Below, one piece after another: positions 55,664-64,000 of a stretch of 64,000 nucleotides of DNA (its first letter is position 1; every line of letters begins with the position of its first letter). Made by a program: the position numbers and the translations under genes. Under the pieces are notes generated by a model. The model saw only the letters and a list, made by a program, of their open reading frames with translations. It had not been told where the DNA came from and did no database searches. Source of the stretch: Riemerella anatipestifer (lineage in GTDB: Bacteria; Bacteroidota; Bacteroidia; Flavobacteriales; Weeksellaceae); contig NZ_QXHU01000003.1 in assembly GCF_009663465.1 (NCBI RefSeq), positions 178,958 to 242,957 on the forward strand. The letters run 5' to 3'.

Positions 55664-56854
55664 ATGAATCTTCACGAGTATCAATCAAAAGAGATTTTAG
55701 CGAAATACGGCGTTAGAGTACAAAGAGGTATAGTAGCTAGCACCGTAGAGGAAGCAAAAAAAGCAGCAGAACAGCTTTCTGCAGAAACAGGAACTAAAGC
55801 GTGGGTAGTAAAAGCTCAGGTACACGCAGGTGGTAGAGGTAAAGGTGGAGGTGTTAAGTTCTCTCCTAATATGGAAAAGTTAGAAGAAAACGCAAGAAAC
55901 ATCATTGGAATGCAGTTAGTAACGCCTCAAACTTCTGCTGAAGGTAAAAAAGTACACTCTGTACTTATTGCAGAAGATATGTATTATCCTGGAGATTCTG
56001 AACCAAAAGAATACTATGTTTCTGTACTTTTAGATAGAGCTAAAGGAAAGAATATGATTGTATATTCTACAGAAGGTGGTATGGATATAGAGCAAGTGGC
56101 AGAAGAAACGCCGCACCTTATCCATAACGAAGAGGTAGATCCTGCTTTAGGATTACAACCTTTCCAAGCTAGAAAAATTGCATTTAATCTAGGTTTAGAA
56201 GGAGAAGCGTTTAAGGATTTTGTAAAATTCATCACAGCTCTTTACAATGCTTATGTGGGAATTGATGCTTCTTTATTTGAAATCAACCCTGTTCTTAAAA
56301 CTTCAGATAACAAAATCGCTGCAGTAGATGCTAAAGTAACTTTAGATAATAATGCTCTTTTCCGTCATAAAGATTTAGCTGAATTAAGAGATAAAAGAGA
56401 GGAAGACCCTACAGAAGTTGAAGCTGGTGAAGCTGGATTAAACTTCGTTAAGCTAGATGGTAATGTAGGTTGTATGGTAAACGGTGCTGGTTTAGCAATG
56501 GCTACTATGGATATCATTAAACTTTCTGGAGGTAACCCTGCTAACTTCCTAGACGTAGGTGGTACTGCAGATGCTGAAAGAGTAGAAAAGGCATTTGGTA
56601 TTATCCTTAAAGACCCTAATGTAAAAGCAATTCTTATCAACATCTTTGGTGGTATTGTAAGATGTGATAGAGTGGCACAAGGTGTAGTAGATGCTTACAA
56701 GAGCTTCGGAGAACTTCCTGTACCTCTTATCGTAAGATTACAAGGAACTAATGCTGAAGAAGCTAAGAGATTAATTGATGAGTCTGGTTTACCAGTACAT
56801 TCTGCAATTACTCTAGAAGAAGCAGCTAATAAAGTAAAAGAAGTATTAGCTTAA
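55664..56854 (+). CDS. sucC: Succinyl-CoA ligase, beta subunit
   Basis: A 396-aa protein with N-terminal ATP-grasp domain ([16 protein letters not shown], then [16 protein letters not shown]) and C-terminal CoA-ligase domain ([14 protein letters not shown], about 326-339). It forms the citric-acid-cycle enzyme with SucD, which is not adjacent here. Monocistronic. Confidence 0.97.
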   Translation: MNLHEYQSKEILAKYGVRVQRGIVASTVEEAKKAAEQLSAETGTKAWVVKAQVHAGGRGKGGGVKFSPNMEKLEENARNIIGMQLVTPQTSAEGKKVHSVLIAEDMYYPGDSEPKEYYVSVLLDRAKGKNMIVYSTEGGMDIEQVAEETPHLIHNEEVDPALGLQPFQARKIAFNLGLEGEAFKDFVKFITALYNAYVGIDASLFEINPVLKTSDNKIAAVDAKVTLDNNALFRHKDLAELRDKREEDPTEVEAGEAGLNFVKLDGNVGCMVNGAGLAMATMDIIKLSGGNPANFLDVGGTADAERVEKAFGIILKDPNVKAILINIFGGIVRCDRVAQGVVDAYKSFGELPVPLIVRLQGTNAEEAKRLIDESGLPVHSAITLEEAANKVKEVLA

Positions 56855-56873
56855 TAACTCAACTAATAAAAAA

Positions 56874-56911
56874 ATAAAGCCCACCTTCATTAGAGGTGGC
56901 TTTATTTTTTA
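56874..56911 (+). terminator. Terminator of sucC
   Basis: Stem AAAGCCCACCT / AGAGGTGGCTTT with a 5-base loop and ATTTTTT. Confidence 0.9.
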
Positions 56912-56933
56912 GGTTCGTTTTTTCCGAGATATA

Positions 56934-56968
56934 AAAAAGGAATAGAAAAATTTCTCCATTCCTTTTTT
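56934..56968 (-). terminator. Terminator of the pRiA4b ORF-3-like gene
   Basis: Minus-strand stem AAAAAAGGAAT / ATTCCTTTTTT, about 25 bp after the stop. Confidence 0.85.
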
Positions 56969-56990
56969 AGTATTCTCTATTTTTTAGAGT

Positions 56991-57530
56991 TTAATCTTCA
57001 TCATAAAAATCATCATTAAAATCGTCTGCGAAATCATCATCTTCGTCAAACTCATTCTCAAAACTATCAAAGTCATCAAAATCATCGCTCATCATAGTAG
57101 GTGTAGGTTTTGATGATGTATTTTTACTAGGAGCTTTCAATGGCATATTACCGTATCTAAACACCGTAATTGGATAATTTACCGCCGGTTTTTCCTTTAT
57201 TACTTCTAAAAGCTCACAATAGAATTCCCACAAATCTATAAAACCATATTTAAATAACATCTTACTTCCTTTTTCAGGGAAGGCCTCCGTGATATACACA
57301 TCAGACATAATCTCCCCATCTCCATCATCAGACATATCTTCTAGTGGTATTGCATTAAGTTCTGTCCACTCATTATCTGAAAAATAGAATGAAGACAATT
57401 CATCTCCTTGAAGACTGAATGCACTTTTGATACCGTTATGCAAATTCCATAAGGTTTGCTTACCTCTAACTTCAATGTCTCTGAAAACATTATCCTTCGT
57501 GTCTAAAATAACTCTGATTTTATAAACCAT
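56991..57530 (-). CDS. pRiA4b ORF-3-like (TnpR/IS1096-type) protein
   Basis: A 179-aa protein. Residues 1-120 match the pRiA4b ORF-3-like domain (YKIRVILD, RDIEVRGKQTLWNLHNGI, LFKYGFIDLWEFYCELLEV). The last ~35 residues are almost all Asp, Glu, Phe and Ser. The name reflects mobile-element relatives, but no transposase is near and the gene looks like a stable chromosomal locus. Function unknown. Confidence 0.8.
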   Translation of the reverse strand: MVYKIRVILDTKDNVFRDIEVRGKQTLWNLHNGIKSAFSLQGDELSSFYFSDNEWTELNAIPLEDMSDDGDGEIMSDVYITEAFPEKGSKMLFKYGFIDLWEFYCELLEVIKEKPAVNYPITVFRYGNMPLKAPSKNTSSKPTPTMMSDDFDDFDSFENEFDEDDDFADDFNDDFYDED

Positions 57531-57675
57531 AACTCTTAATAAATTCTGCTTAAATTCGTTTGTTTAGAAATTTGCCACAAATATAAAACAAATGATATTT
57601 GAAGTAAATTTTTTTATTAGTTTTTTTTCACTATAAAAATACTTTTTTGATTGATTATTTTTAAGCTCTAAAAAA

Positions 57676-58293
57676 CTAATCTTGAACATAAAATTTAGGC
57701 ATCTGCCAATGGTATTTAACCGCTAAAGTCCTGATAGCTACAATAAGCAAAATAGTAAAAATCTGAACTACTGGATAAGACAAACGAGTGTAGGTTGCTA
57801 GAAGTATAAAGGTAGCTCCACCTAATATACAAGCTGTGGCATAGATTTCTTTCCTAAATATCAATGGAATTCTATTCAGTAGAATATCTCTAATAATCCC
57901 TCCAAAACACCCTGTAATCGTACCCAAAGTAATGCATATAATAGGGTGAAGTTCAGCACTCATACCTTTCTGTATGCCTATAATTGTGAACAGTCCTAAC
58001 CCGAAACTATCAAATATAAAAAGCGTTACCCTAAAGTTTTGCTCAATAGATTTAAAAATCATTGAAATAACACAGGTAACAAAGATAACTCCACATATCC
58101 ACAAATCGTGCATCCAAAATACAGGTTTAGCTAAAAGTAAATCTCTCACAGTACCACCTCCTACAGAAGTTACAAAAGCGATAATAAGAATCCCAAAAGG
58201 GTCTAACCTTCTTTGCATTGCGGCAAAACTACCAGACATAGCAAAAGATATGGTTCCTAGAAATTCTATTAAAAAATTGATATTTGCATGCAT
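57676..58293 (-). CDS. TRIC-type cation channel family membrane protein
   Basis: A 205-aa protein with seven predicted helices and the two UPF0126/TRIC repeats, each with a Gly-rich turn (TSVGGGTVRDLLL, about 39-51, and GCFGGIIRDILLN, about 126-138). Bacterial members conduct potassium or other cations. It is third after ddl and coaD. Confidence 0.88.
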   Translation of the reverse strand: MHANINFLIEFLGTISFAMSGSFAAMQRRLDPFGILIIAFVTSVGGGTVRDLLLAKPVFWMHDLWICGVIFVTCVISMIFKSIEQNFRVTLFIFDSFGLGLFTIIGIQKGMSAELHPIICITLGTITGCFGGIIRDILLNRIPLIFRKEIYATACILGGATFILLATYTRLSYPVVQIFTILLIVAIRTLAVKYHWQMPKFYVQD

Positions 58294-58324
58294 TGTTTGT
58301 GCTAAAAATAATTTTAAATTCGTT

Positions 58325-58783
58325 TTATACTCTTACAGCGTCAGGTACTAGCAATTCGTACTCACCACCGTGGCTTATAATTTCTCTTACAATACTACTG
58401 CTAATAAACGATTTACCTGAAGATGTTAAAAGGAAAACCGTTTCTAACTTTTTATGTGCCAAAGTTCTATTTGTATGTGCGATGGCTTTTTCAAACTCAA
58501 AGTCGGCAGGATTTCTCAATCCTCTTAGGATAAACTGTGCGTCTTTCTCCATACAGTAGTCTATTGTAAGCCCTTCAAACGAATCCACCTCTACATTTCC
58601 AAAATGCGACACCGATTTTTCTATAAACTCTATCCTTTTCTCAAGTGGAAACATATAATGTTTTTGAGAATTTTGCCCAATAGCAATAATAAGACGGTCA
58701 AAAAGTTTAGACGCTCGTTCTATAATATCATAATGTCCTAGAGTAATAGGATCAAAAGACCCTGGAAATACAGCAACTTTCAT
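58325..58783 (-). CDS. coaD: Pantetheine-phosphate adenylyltransferase
   Basis: A 152-aa protein with the nucleotidyltransferase signature GSFDPITLGHYDI (about 8-20) and the C-terminal SSSIVREI (about 127-134). It performs the penultimate step of coenzyme A synthesis. It begins 6 bp after ddl. Confidence 0.95.
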   Translation of the reverse strand: MKVAVFPGSFDPITLGHYDIIERASKLFDRLIIAIGQNSQKHYMFPLEKRIEFIEKSVSHFGNVEVDSFEGLTIDYCMEKDAQFILRGLRNPADFEFEKAIAHTNRTLAHKKLETVFLLTSSGKSFISSSIVREIISHGGEYELLVPDAVRV

Positions 58784-58789
58784 ACTTTA

Positions 58790-59773
58790 TTATTTTGCTA
58801 GAGCTTTTTCTACCTCGTTTCCACACAAATCTTTAATAGAGATACCGTAAATTCTCGCTTGTTGAGGAAGGATACTCGCAGGTGAAAACCCTGGGTTGGT
58901 ATTCATTTCTAGCATATAAGGCACACCGTCCATAATAATATATTCACTTCTAGAAAACCCTTTCATTCCTAAAGAGTTATAAGCTCTCTTTGCAACCTCC
59001 TCTACTCTCAGTTTAGTAGCCTCATCTAGTCTTGCAGGGGTAATCTCTTGAGACGCTCCTTGATACTTCGCTTCGTAATCAAAAAATTCTGTCTCTGGGA
59101 TAATTTCTGTAATACCTAAAACAATAGTCTCACCTTTGTAATCTAGCACGCCCACAGATACCTCCATACCGTCTAAGAAACTTTCTACTAAAACCTCATC
59201 ATCTTCCAAAAATGCTTTTTCTAAAGCAGCTTCAAACTCCGAAGCCTCTTTTACCTTAGAAATTCCTAAAGAAGAACCACTTTGGTTGGGCTTTACAAAT
59301 AGAGGCAGTTTTAACTCGTTGATAATTTCATCTTTATCATAAGCCTCTCCTTTTTTTATGTAGAAACTTTTAGCGGACGGAATACCATACTTTGCTAATA
59401 CAGCCAAAGTATCTTTTTTATTAAAGGTAAGTGCACTTTGGTAAAAATCGCACCCTGTATATTTTTGACCTATGGCGTCCCAATACGCCTGTAACACACC
59501 ATTTTCACCTGGTGTCCCGTGAATGGTATTAAAACAAACATCAAAGCGTAACACTTCCCCGCTAGGTAAGTTTACAGAAAAATCTCCCTTTTGTATTGGT
59601 AGTTTAGCCTCATTTTCATCTAAATAAAACCAACCTTCTTTAAGGACTACCACTTTATAAACATTATATAAATCACGGTCTAAAGAATCGTAAATTAGTT
59701 GTCCACTTTTTAGAGAAACTTTATACTCATCGGAGTATCCGCCCATAACTACGGCTATATTTTTTTTGCTCAT
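58790..59773 (-). CDS. ddl: D-alanine--D-alanine ligase
   Basis: A 327-aa ATP-grasp enzyme. Blocks: GGYSDEYKVSLKSG start, NTIHGTPGENG (about 82-92), KPNQSGSSLGI (about 163-173), DYEAKYQ and EMNTNPGFS (about 290-298). It makes the D-Ala-D-Ala dipeptide of peptidoglycan. First in a ddl-coaD-TRIC transcript. Confidence 0.95.
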   Translation of the reverse strand: MSKKNIAVVMGGYSDEYKVSLKSGQLIYDSLDRDLYNVYKVVVLKEGWFYLDENEAKLPIQKGDFSVNLPSGEVLRFDVCFNTIHGTPGENGVLQAYWDAIGQKYTGCDFYQSALTFNKKDTLAVLAKYGIPSAKSFYIKKGEAYDKDEIINELKLPLFVKPNQSGSSLGISKVKEASEFEAALEKAFLEDDEVLVESFLDGMEVSVGVLDYKGETIVLGITEIIPETEFFDYEAKYQGASQEITPARLDEATKLRVEEVAKRAYNSLGMKGFSRSEYIIMDGVPYMLEMNTNPGFSPASILPQQARIYGISIKDLCGNEVEKALAK

Positions 59774-59848
59774 CAGAATCTATAAATAAAAGTTGAATGC
59801 AAAGTTAGTTAATTTTAAACGCAAGGTTTTATTTTTTCGCTGAAAATA

Positions 59849-59878
59849 TTGTTTAAAACAAAAAATAGTCTATCTTTG
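59849..59878 (+). promoter_or_regulatory. Promoter of the methionine operon
   Basis: TTG, 19 nt, TATCTTTG, about 30 bp before the riboswitch. Confidence 0.7.
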
Positions 59879-59910
59879 CTCTGCATTAGTTCATTGGAGA
59901 ACATAGGAAA

Positions 59911-60014
59911 TGTTATCAAGAAAGGTGGAGGGAATGGACCCTGCGAAACCTTGGCAACCCTTCCTTACGGAAGAAGGTGCTAAATTCTACCAAAGTTTTT
60001 TTGGATAGATAACA
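59911..60014 (+). promoter_or_regulatory. SAM-I riboswitch (S box)
   Basis: The conserved order is present: P1 GTTATC / GATAAC ends, ATCAAGAAAGGTGGAGGGA, then GACCCTGCGAAACCTTGGCA, a variable hairpin (CCCTTCCTTACGGAAGAAGG), and GGTGCTAAATTCTACC. It senses S-adenosylmethionine and should reduce expression of the downstream genes when methionine is plentiful. The expression platform is not obvious; a T run is absent, so translational control or another terminator arrangement is possible. Confidence 0.95.
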
Positions 60015-60076
60015 TCAAGAAAACACCTCTTATTTCTTGGCAACATTTCAGTTATTTAAAATTTATAATAAGAAGA

Positions 60077-61015
60077 ATGTTGCATCACCTCAAAATCGAA
60101 AACTACTTAACAACTACTGGATATAATGTAGATATCTCGCTTAGTTATGAGCTATTTGGGCAGCCTTTGCATACGGCTCCCGTTGTGCTCATCAACCACG
60201 CTCTGACGGGAAACTCTAATGTGGCAGGAACAAAAGGCTGGTGGCAAGATTTGGTGGGAGCAGGAAAAACCATTGATACCAATAAACTCACGATCATCTG
60301 TTTTAATATCCCTGGTAATGGTTATAATGATTCCTTTATTGATAATCCACAAGCCTTCACTACTCAAGAGGTAGCTCGGCTATTTATTTTAGGGCTAGAA
60401 CAGCTTAAAATTAAGCAGTTAGACTATCTTATAGGTGGTTCCATTGGTGGTGCTATAGGTTGGGAGATGCTCCAGCTTAATAAAAACTTATCTAAAGTAT
60501 TTGTGCCTGTGGCTTCGGATTTTAAAACAACTGATTGGCTCAATGCCCAATGCTTAGTCCAGAAATACCTCCTAGAAAACAGTGAAAAACCTCTACAAAA
60601 AGCGAGAGCTCACGCAATGCTGTGTTATAGAACTCCCTTTTCACTCAATAAAAGATTCAAAAGGCAAAAAGGAGACAATACAGACCTACTGCAATCTCAC
60701 GAGTGGCTCAATTTCCACGGAGAAAGCCTTAATGCAAGGTTTACTCTAAAGGCTTATTTACTAATGAACCATCTGCTAACCACCATTGCGGTTGATGAGT
60801 CTTCGTTAGACGAAATAAAAACAGAATTCCATTTGGTAGCAGTGGATAGTGATTTATTCTTCCCTGCCTTTGAAATTGAAGAAACCTATCAACTTTTAAA
60901 AACCAATAATGCCAATGCCTACTACCACGAAATAAAATCGGTACACGGACACGATGCCTTCCTTATGGAATACGAGCAAATGAAACATATATTCAAATCA
61001 ATTATTAAATATTAA
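60077..61015 (+). CDS. metX: Homoserine O-acetyltransferase-like alpha/beta hydrolase (MetX family)
   Basis: A 312-aa protein with the MetX-type start, NHALTGNSN (about 35-43), nucleophile loop IGGSIGGAIGWEML (about 121-134, Ser at GGSIGG), and late Asp and His (VDSDLFFP; HGHDAFL). It activates homoserine for methionine synthesis. It is shorter than usual MetX (about 350-380), missing part of the lid, a form I have the impression is common in this group. First after the riboswitch. Confidence 0.85.
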   Translation: MLHHLKIENYLTTTGYNVDISLSYELFGQPLHTAPVVLINHALTGNSNVAGTKGWWQDLVGAGKTIDTNKLTIICFNIPGNGYNDSFIDNPQAFTTQEVARLFILGLEQLKIKQLDYLIGGSIGGAIGWEMLQLNKNLSKVFVPVASDFKTTDWLNAQCLVQKYLLENSEKPLQKARAHAMLCYRTPFSLNKRFKRQKGDNTDLLQSHEWLNFHGESLNARFTLKAYLLMNHLLTTIAVDESSLDEIKTEFHLVAVDSDLFFPAFEIEETYQLLKTNNANAYYHEIKSVHGHDAFLMEYEQMKHIFKSIIKY

Positions 61016-61036
61016 ATCAACTTAAAAAATTATATT

Positions 61037-62575
61037 ATGCCTAATCAAGAAAACCTTAACATATATCCAAACAAAGCCATCATCAATTTTGAAGGCAAAG
61101 ACTTTCTAGGTCAAATAGGGATAGACTCTCGCATCTTTACGGCTCTTAATAGAGCCAACATTAGCGTTGGCGTTATCTCTCAACAAGCGATAGAAAACGG
61201 CATCTCTGTACTCGTGGACGAAAGCAATGCCGAAGATGCAGTACAATGCCTAAAAGAAGAGTTTAAAAACGAAATTAACCAAGGGATTGTAAGCCAGATT
61301 TACAGTGTAGATGGCATTACTGTGATTGGTCTGGTAACGCCTGATTTCAACAAAATACTTACCGAACTCCAGCGTAACAAAATTTTCCCGTTACTTCTTA
61401 ACCAAGTGGCTTCGGCGGGGCGTGTAAACATTGTAGTAGCGACCAACCAAGCCGAAAAAACCAAAAACATTATAGAAACCGAACTTTATGGCAAACCTAA
61501 AGCCGTACATTTGGTATTGTTTGGGCACGGTAATGTGGGTGGTACTTTGATAGAGCAAATCTTAGATTCTGCTTACGATATTTTGCAACGAAAGAGAATA
61601 GACCTTAAAATTGTAGCGATAGCCAACTCTAAAAATATTGTGTTTAACAAAGGAGGCTTCGGAAGCGATTGGCGACAAAAGGTTAAGTTTGCCAATACCC
61701 AAAATACTTTGGAAGACTTATTTCAATTTGTGAAAGAGCATCAGTTTGAAAACCTAATCGCGGTGGACAATACCGCTAGTAAAGATTTTGTAAAAAACTA
61801 TCTAGAGTTAGCTGAACAAGGCTTTGACTTGGTTTCTTCCAACAAAATCTACAACACTCTTCCGATTGGAGAATACAAAAAACTAAGGCGTATCCTAGAA
61901 AAAAACAAAAAGAAATACCTCTACGAAACCAATGTAGGGGCAGGGCTGCCATTGATAGACACTATTAAGCTCCTCCATTTGTCTGGCGAAGACATTACAC
62001 GCATTAAAGGCGTGTTTTCAGGGTCGCTTAGCTATATATTTAATAATTTTTCGGTGAGAGGAGATGCCTTTTCTACTATTATTAAAGAAGCGATGGAGAA
62101 AGGCTTTACCGAACCTGACCCAAGAGAAGACCTTTCAGGGAATGATGTTGCGAGAAAACTACTAATCTTGGCGAGAGAACTAGACTTAGTCAATGAATTT
62201 GAGGACATCAATATCCAAAACCTCATTCCTGAAAACCTTTCTGATATTAGTAAAGAAGATTTTATTTCAAGACTAAGCGAGCTAGATGATACCTACCAAA
62301 AGATTAAGGATAACCAAGAAACAGGCTATGTTCTGCGTTATGTAGGTGATTTGCACGGCAACCTAAGAGAAGACAAAGGTGTACTTGATGTAAAACTTGT
62401 TTCAGTACCTGCCCATTCGGCGTTAGGACAGCTCAAAGGCTCTGATTCTATCTTTGAAATCTATACCGAAAGCTACGGCGAAAACCCTATCGTTATTATG
62501 GGAGCTGGGGCTGGGGCTAAGGTAACCGCCAGAGGTGTCTTTGGTGATATTTTAAGATTAAGTGAAACTAAATAA
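61037..62575 (+). CDS. ACT-domain homoserine dehydrogenase
   Basis: A 512-aa protein. Residues about 1-145 hold two ACT-like segments (DFLGQIGIDSRIF..., TVIGLVTPDF), and the rest is homoserine dehydrogenase with the NAD loop LFGHGNVGGTLI (about 158-169), SSNKIYNTLP, ETNVGAGLPLIDT (about 298-310) and KGVFSGSLSYIFN. It looks like the C-terminal two thirds of ThrA without the aspartokinase domain. ACT domains imply amino-acid feedback. It lies between metX and the sulfhydrylase, so it probably feeds homoserine to methionine. Confidence 0.9.
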   Translation: MPNQENLNIYPNKAIINFEGKDFLGQIGIDSRIFTALNRANISVGVISQQAIENGISVLVDESNAEDAVQCLKEEFKNEINQGIVSQIYSVDGITVIGLVTPDFNKILTELQRNKIFPLLLNQVASAGRVNIVVATNQAEKTKNIIETELYGKPKAVHLVLFGHGNVGGTLIEQILDSAYDILQRKRIDLKIVAIANSKNIVFNKGGFGSDWRQKVKFANTQNTLEDLFQFVKEHQFENLIAVDNTASKDFVKNYLELAEQGFDLVSSNKIYNTLPIGEYKKLRRILEKNKKKYLYETNVGAGLPLIDTIKLLHLSGEDITRIKGVFSGSLSYIFNNFSVRGDAFSTIIKEAMEKGFTEPDPREDLSGNDVARKLLILARELDLVNEFEDINIQNLIPENLSDISKEDFISRLSELDDTYQKIKDNQETGYVLRYVGDLHGNLREDKGVLDVKLVSVPAHSALGQLKGSDSIFEIYTESYGENPIVIMGAGAGAKVTARGVFGDILRLSETK

Positions 62576-62587
62576 CAACTTTATAAT

Positions 62588-63745
62588 ATGAAAAACTTTG
62601 AAACCCAAGCCATCAGAAACCAAATCGCTAGAACTGATTTTCAGGAGCATTCGGTGCCGTTGTATCTTACCTCTAGCTTTGTTTTTGAAGATGCCGAACA
62701 GATGCGTGCCGCCTTTGCAGAAGAGGTAGAGCATAACATCTATAGCCGTTACAGTAACCCCAACACCAATGAGTTTACCGAAAAGATAGTACAAATGGAA
62801 GGTGCCGAGGCTGGATATGCCTTTGCTTCGGGTATGGCGGCTGTTTTTGCCTCGTTTAATGCTTTGCTTAAACCTAACGACCATATTTTGAGTTGCCAGT
62901 CGGTATTTGGTTCTACCCACTATTTATTTAAGACCCATTTCCCAAAATGGAATGTAGAAACCACTTACTTTAAAGCTGATGAAGTAGAGCTAGAAAAGTA
63001 TCTAAAACCTAACACCCGCTTTCTCTATTTAGAAACACCTACTAACCCTGCGATTGAGATTTTAGACTTAGAGTTTTTTGGCAACTTTGCTAAAAAGCAC
63101 AATCTTATTTTTGTGGTAGATAACTGCTTTGCCACCCCATATTTACAGCAACCTATCACTTACGGAGCCGACCTGGTCATACACTCTGCTACCAAAATGA
63201 TAGACGGACAAGGGCGTGTGTTAGGTGGCATTGTAGTTGGAAAAAAAGAACTCATTAGAGAAATCTATCTCTTCTCTAGAAATACAGGACCGTCTTTATC
63301 TCCGTTTAATGCGTGGGTGCTTAGCAAAAGTTTAGAAACTTTGGCAGTGCGTCTAGAGAAGCATTGCGAAAACGCTTTAGCAGTAGCAGAGTTCCTAGAA
63401 CAACACCCTAAAGTTTCTTTAGTAAAATATCCTTTTCTACCCTCGCACCCAAGCTACGAAATCGCCAAAAAACAAATGAAACACGGCGGTAATATTGTGG
63501 CATTTGAAGTTAAAGGAGGCATTGAAGGTGGCAGAAACTTCCTTAACAAGATAAAGTTATGCTCACTATCGCCTAACTTGGGAGATACTAGAACTATTGT
63601 AACCCACCCCGCCTCTACCACCCACTCTAAACTCACCGAAGAAGACCGCCTAGAAGTAGGCATTACGCCGGGGTTGGTGCGTTGTAGTGTAGGGTTAGAA
63701 AATGTAGAAGACATTATTTCTGATTTAAAACAAGCCTTAGATTAA
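62588..63745 (+). CDS. O-acyl-homoserine sulfhydrylase / cystathionine-synthase-family PLP enzyme
   Basis: A 385-aa PLP enzyme. YSRYSNPNTNEF (about 52-63), FASGMAAV (about 79-86), the PLP Asp in VDNCFATPYLQQP (about 178-190) and the Schiff-base lysine in HSATKMIDG (about 199-207) are all present. It forms homocysteine or cystathionine from acylated homoserine. Third gene of the SAM-controlled operon. Confidence 0.92.
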   Translation: MKNFETQAIRNQIARTDFQEHSVPLYLTSSFVFEDAEQMRAAFAEEVEHNIYSRYSNPNTNEFTEKIVQMEGAEAGYAFASGMAAVFASFNALLKPNDHILSCQSVFGSTHYLFKTHFPKWNVETTYFKADEVELEKYLKPNTRFLYLETPTNPAIEILDLEFFGNFAKKHNLIFVVDNCFATPYLQQPITYGADLVIHSATKMIDGQGRVLGGIVVGKKELIREIYLFSRNTGPSLSPFNAWVLSKSLETLAVRLEKHCENALAVAEFLEQHPKVSLVKYPFLPSHPSYEIAKKQMKHGGNIVAFEVKGGIEGGRNFLNKIKLCSLSPNLGDTRTIVTHPASTTHSKLTEEDRLEVGITPGLVRCSVGLENVEDIISDLKQALD

Positions 63746-63762
63746 GCCTATATCTAACCTAA

Positions 63763-63791
63763 AAGCCTAAGAGTGGTCTTAGGCTTTTTTT
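63763..63791 (+). terminator. Terminator of the methionine operon
   Basis: Stem AGCCTAAG / CTTAGGCT with a short loop and a run of T. Confidence 0.9.
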
Positions 63792-63832
63792 GCACTAAAT
63801 AGTGCTTATCTAAAAAATATAAGACTAAAAAC

Positions 63833-63863
63833 TTGCATACTTTGGCAAAAGGTGATATGTTTG
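63833..63863 (+). promoter_or_regulatory. Promoter of the next gene (CA-module copy 2)
   Basis: TTG, 20 nt, TATGTTTG on the plus strand. The whole segment to 63954 aligns with the reverse complement of 47273-47396. Confidence 0.7.
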
Positions 63864-63951
63864 CCATAGTTTTTATGACACGCAGTACCAACCACATACA
63901 AAAAAGTGTAAAAAAGTTGCAAAATTATTTGGTAGTTCCAAATAATTGTGT

Positions 63952-64000
<49 letters not shown>

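Noticed and set aside
56991..57530. The pRiA4b ORF-3-like gene as evidence of a transposon.
   Set aside because: No transposase, inverted ends or target duplication nearby; it has its own terminator and core-gene neighbours.

Overview
The window looks like the chromosome of a low-GC member of the Bacteroidota, order Flavobacteriales, most likely family Weeksellaceae (Riemerella/Chryseobacterium type). The support is gene content (GLPGLI and SIMPL proteins, class II HMG-CoA reductase, CCDC81-type HU protein, POT peptide transporter, large TonB receptor), Bacteroidota promoters of the TTTG-N18..20-TAnnTTTG type throughout, and starts with little Shine-Dalgarno signal. The genus is inferred.

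Layout. (1) 1-540: a composite intergenic repeat. (2) 542-5896, minus strand: a secreted thioredoxin, a POT peptide transporter and a TonB-dependent receptor. (3) 5930-11330: an accessory patch of small exported or membrane proteins. Five near-identical minus-strand promoters drive separate short transcripts, and three of them have arrays of an 83-bp direct repeat upstream. (4) 11461-17999: a type III restriction-modification locus (res and mod) with an AlbA-type regulator gene between them. That gene appears to have been inserted, because a 25-bp copy of the res 3' end lies on its far side. (5) 18163-29691: ligA, then an XRE regulator divergent from an envelope-stress type operon (YjfI-like, 18-aa hydrophobic peptide, PspA, YqiJ-like, flotillin/YqiK) and a 1603-aa AAA ATPase. 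(6) 29692-36725: a metalloprotease, an M23 peptidase, a TIGR02117 protein, queG, a rhodanese and a GNAT, with further copies of the composite repeat. (7) 36726-44563: gpsA, prmA, a FtsX-type permease, a NamZ-like muramidase, and a four-gene operon (HU, thioesterase, hydroxyacid dehydrogenase, serine hydrolase). (8) 44843-47400: a DUF4469 protein and a head-repeat surface protein, preceded by a promoter/(CA)n module that recurs at the right end of the window. (9) 47546-59773: core genes (lpxK, purine nucleoside phosphorylase, dnaB, rnhA, HMG-CoA reductase, sucC, coaD, ddl) and a tRNA-Gln. (10) 59849-63745: a SAM-I riboswitch-controlled methionine operon (metX-like, ACT-homoserine dehydrogenase, PLP sulfhydrylase).

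The most interesting non-routine signals are the repeated promoter cassettes with 83-bp arrays (5.9-11.3 kb), the apparent insertion of a regulator gene into the res-mod operon with two matching sets of TAAGGAA motifs, a perfect 20-bp inverted repeat controlling the XRE/PspA divergent promoters, the composite repeat family whose hairpin loop is inverted in one copy, and the duplicated promoter-(CA)n module that suggests length-variable control of surface proteins. All functional statements come from reading the sequence; no database search was run.
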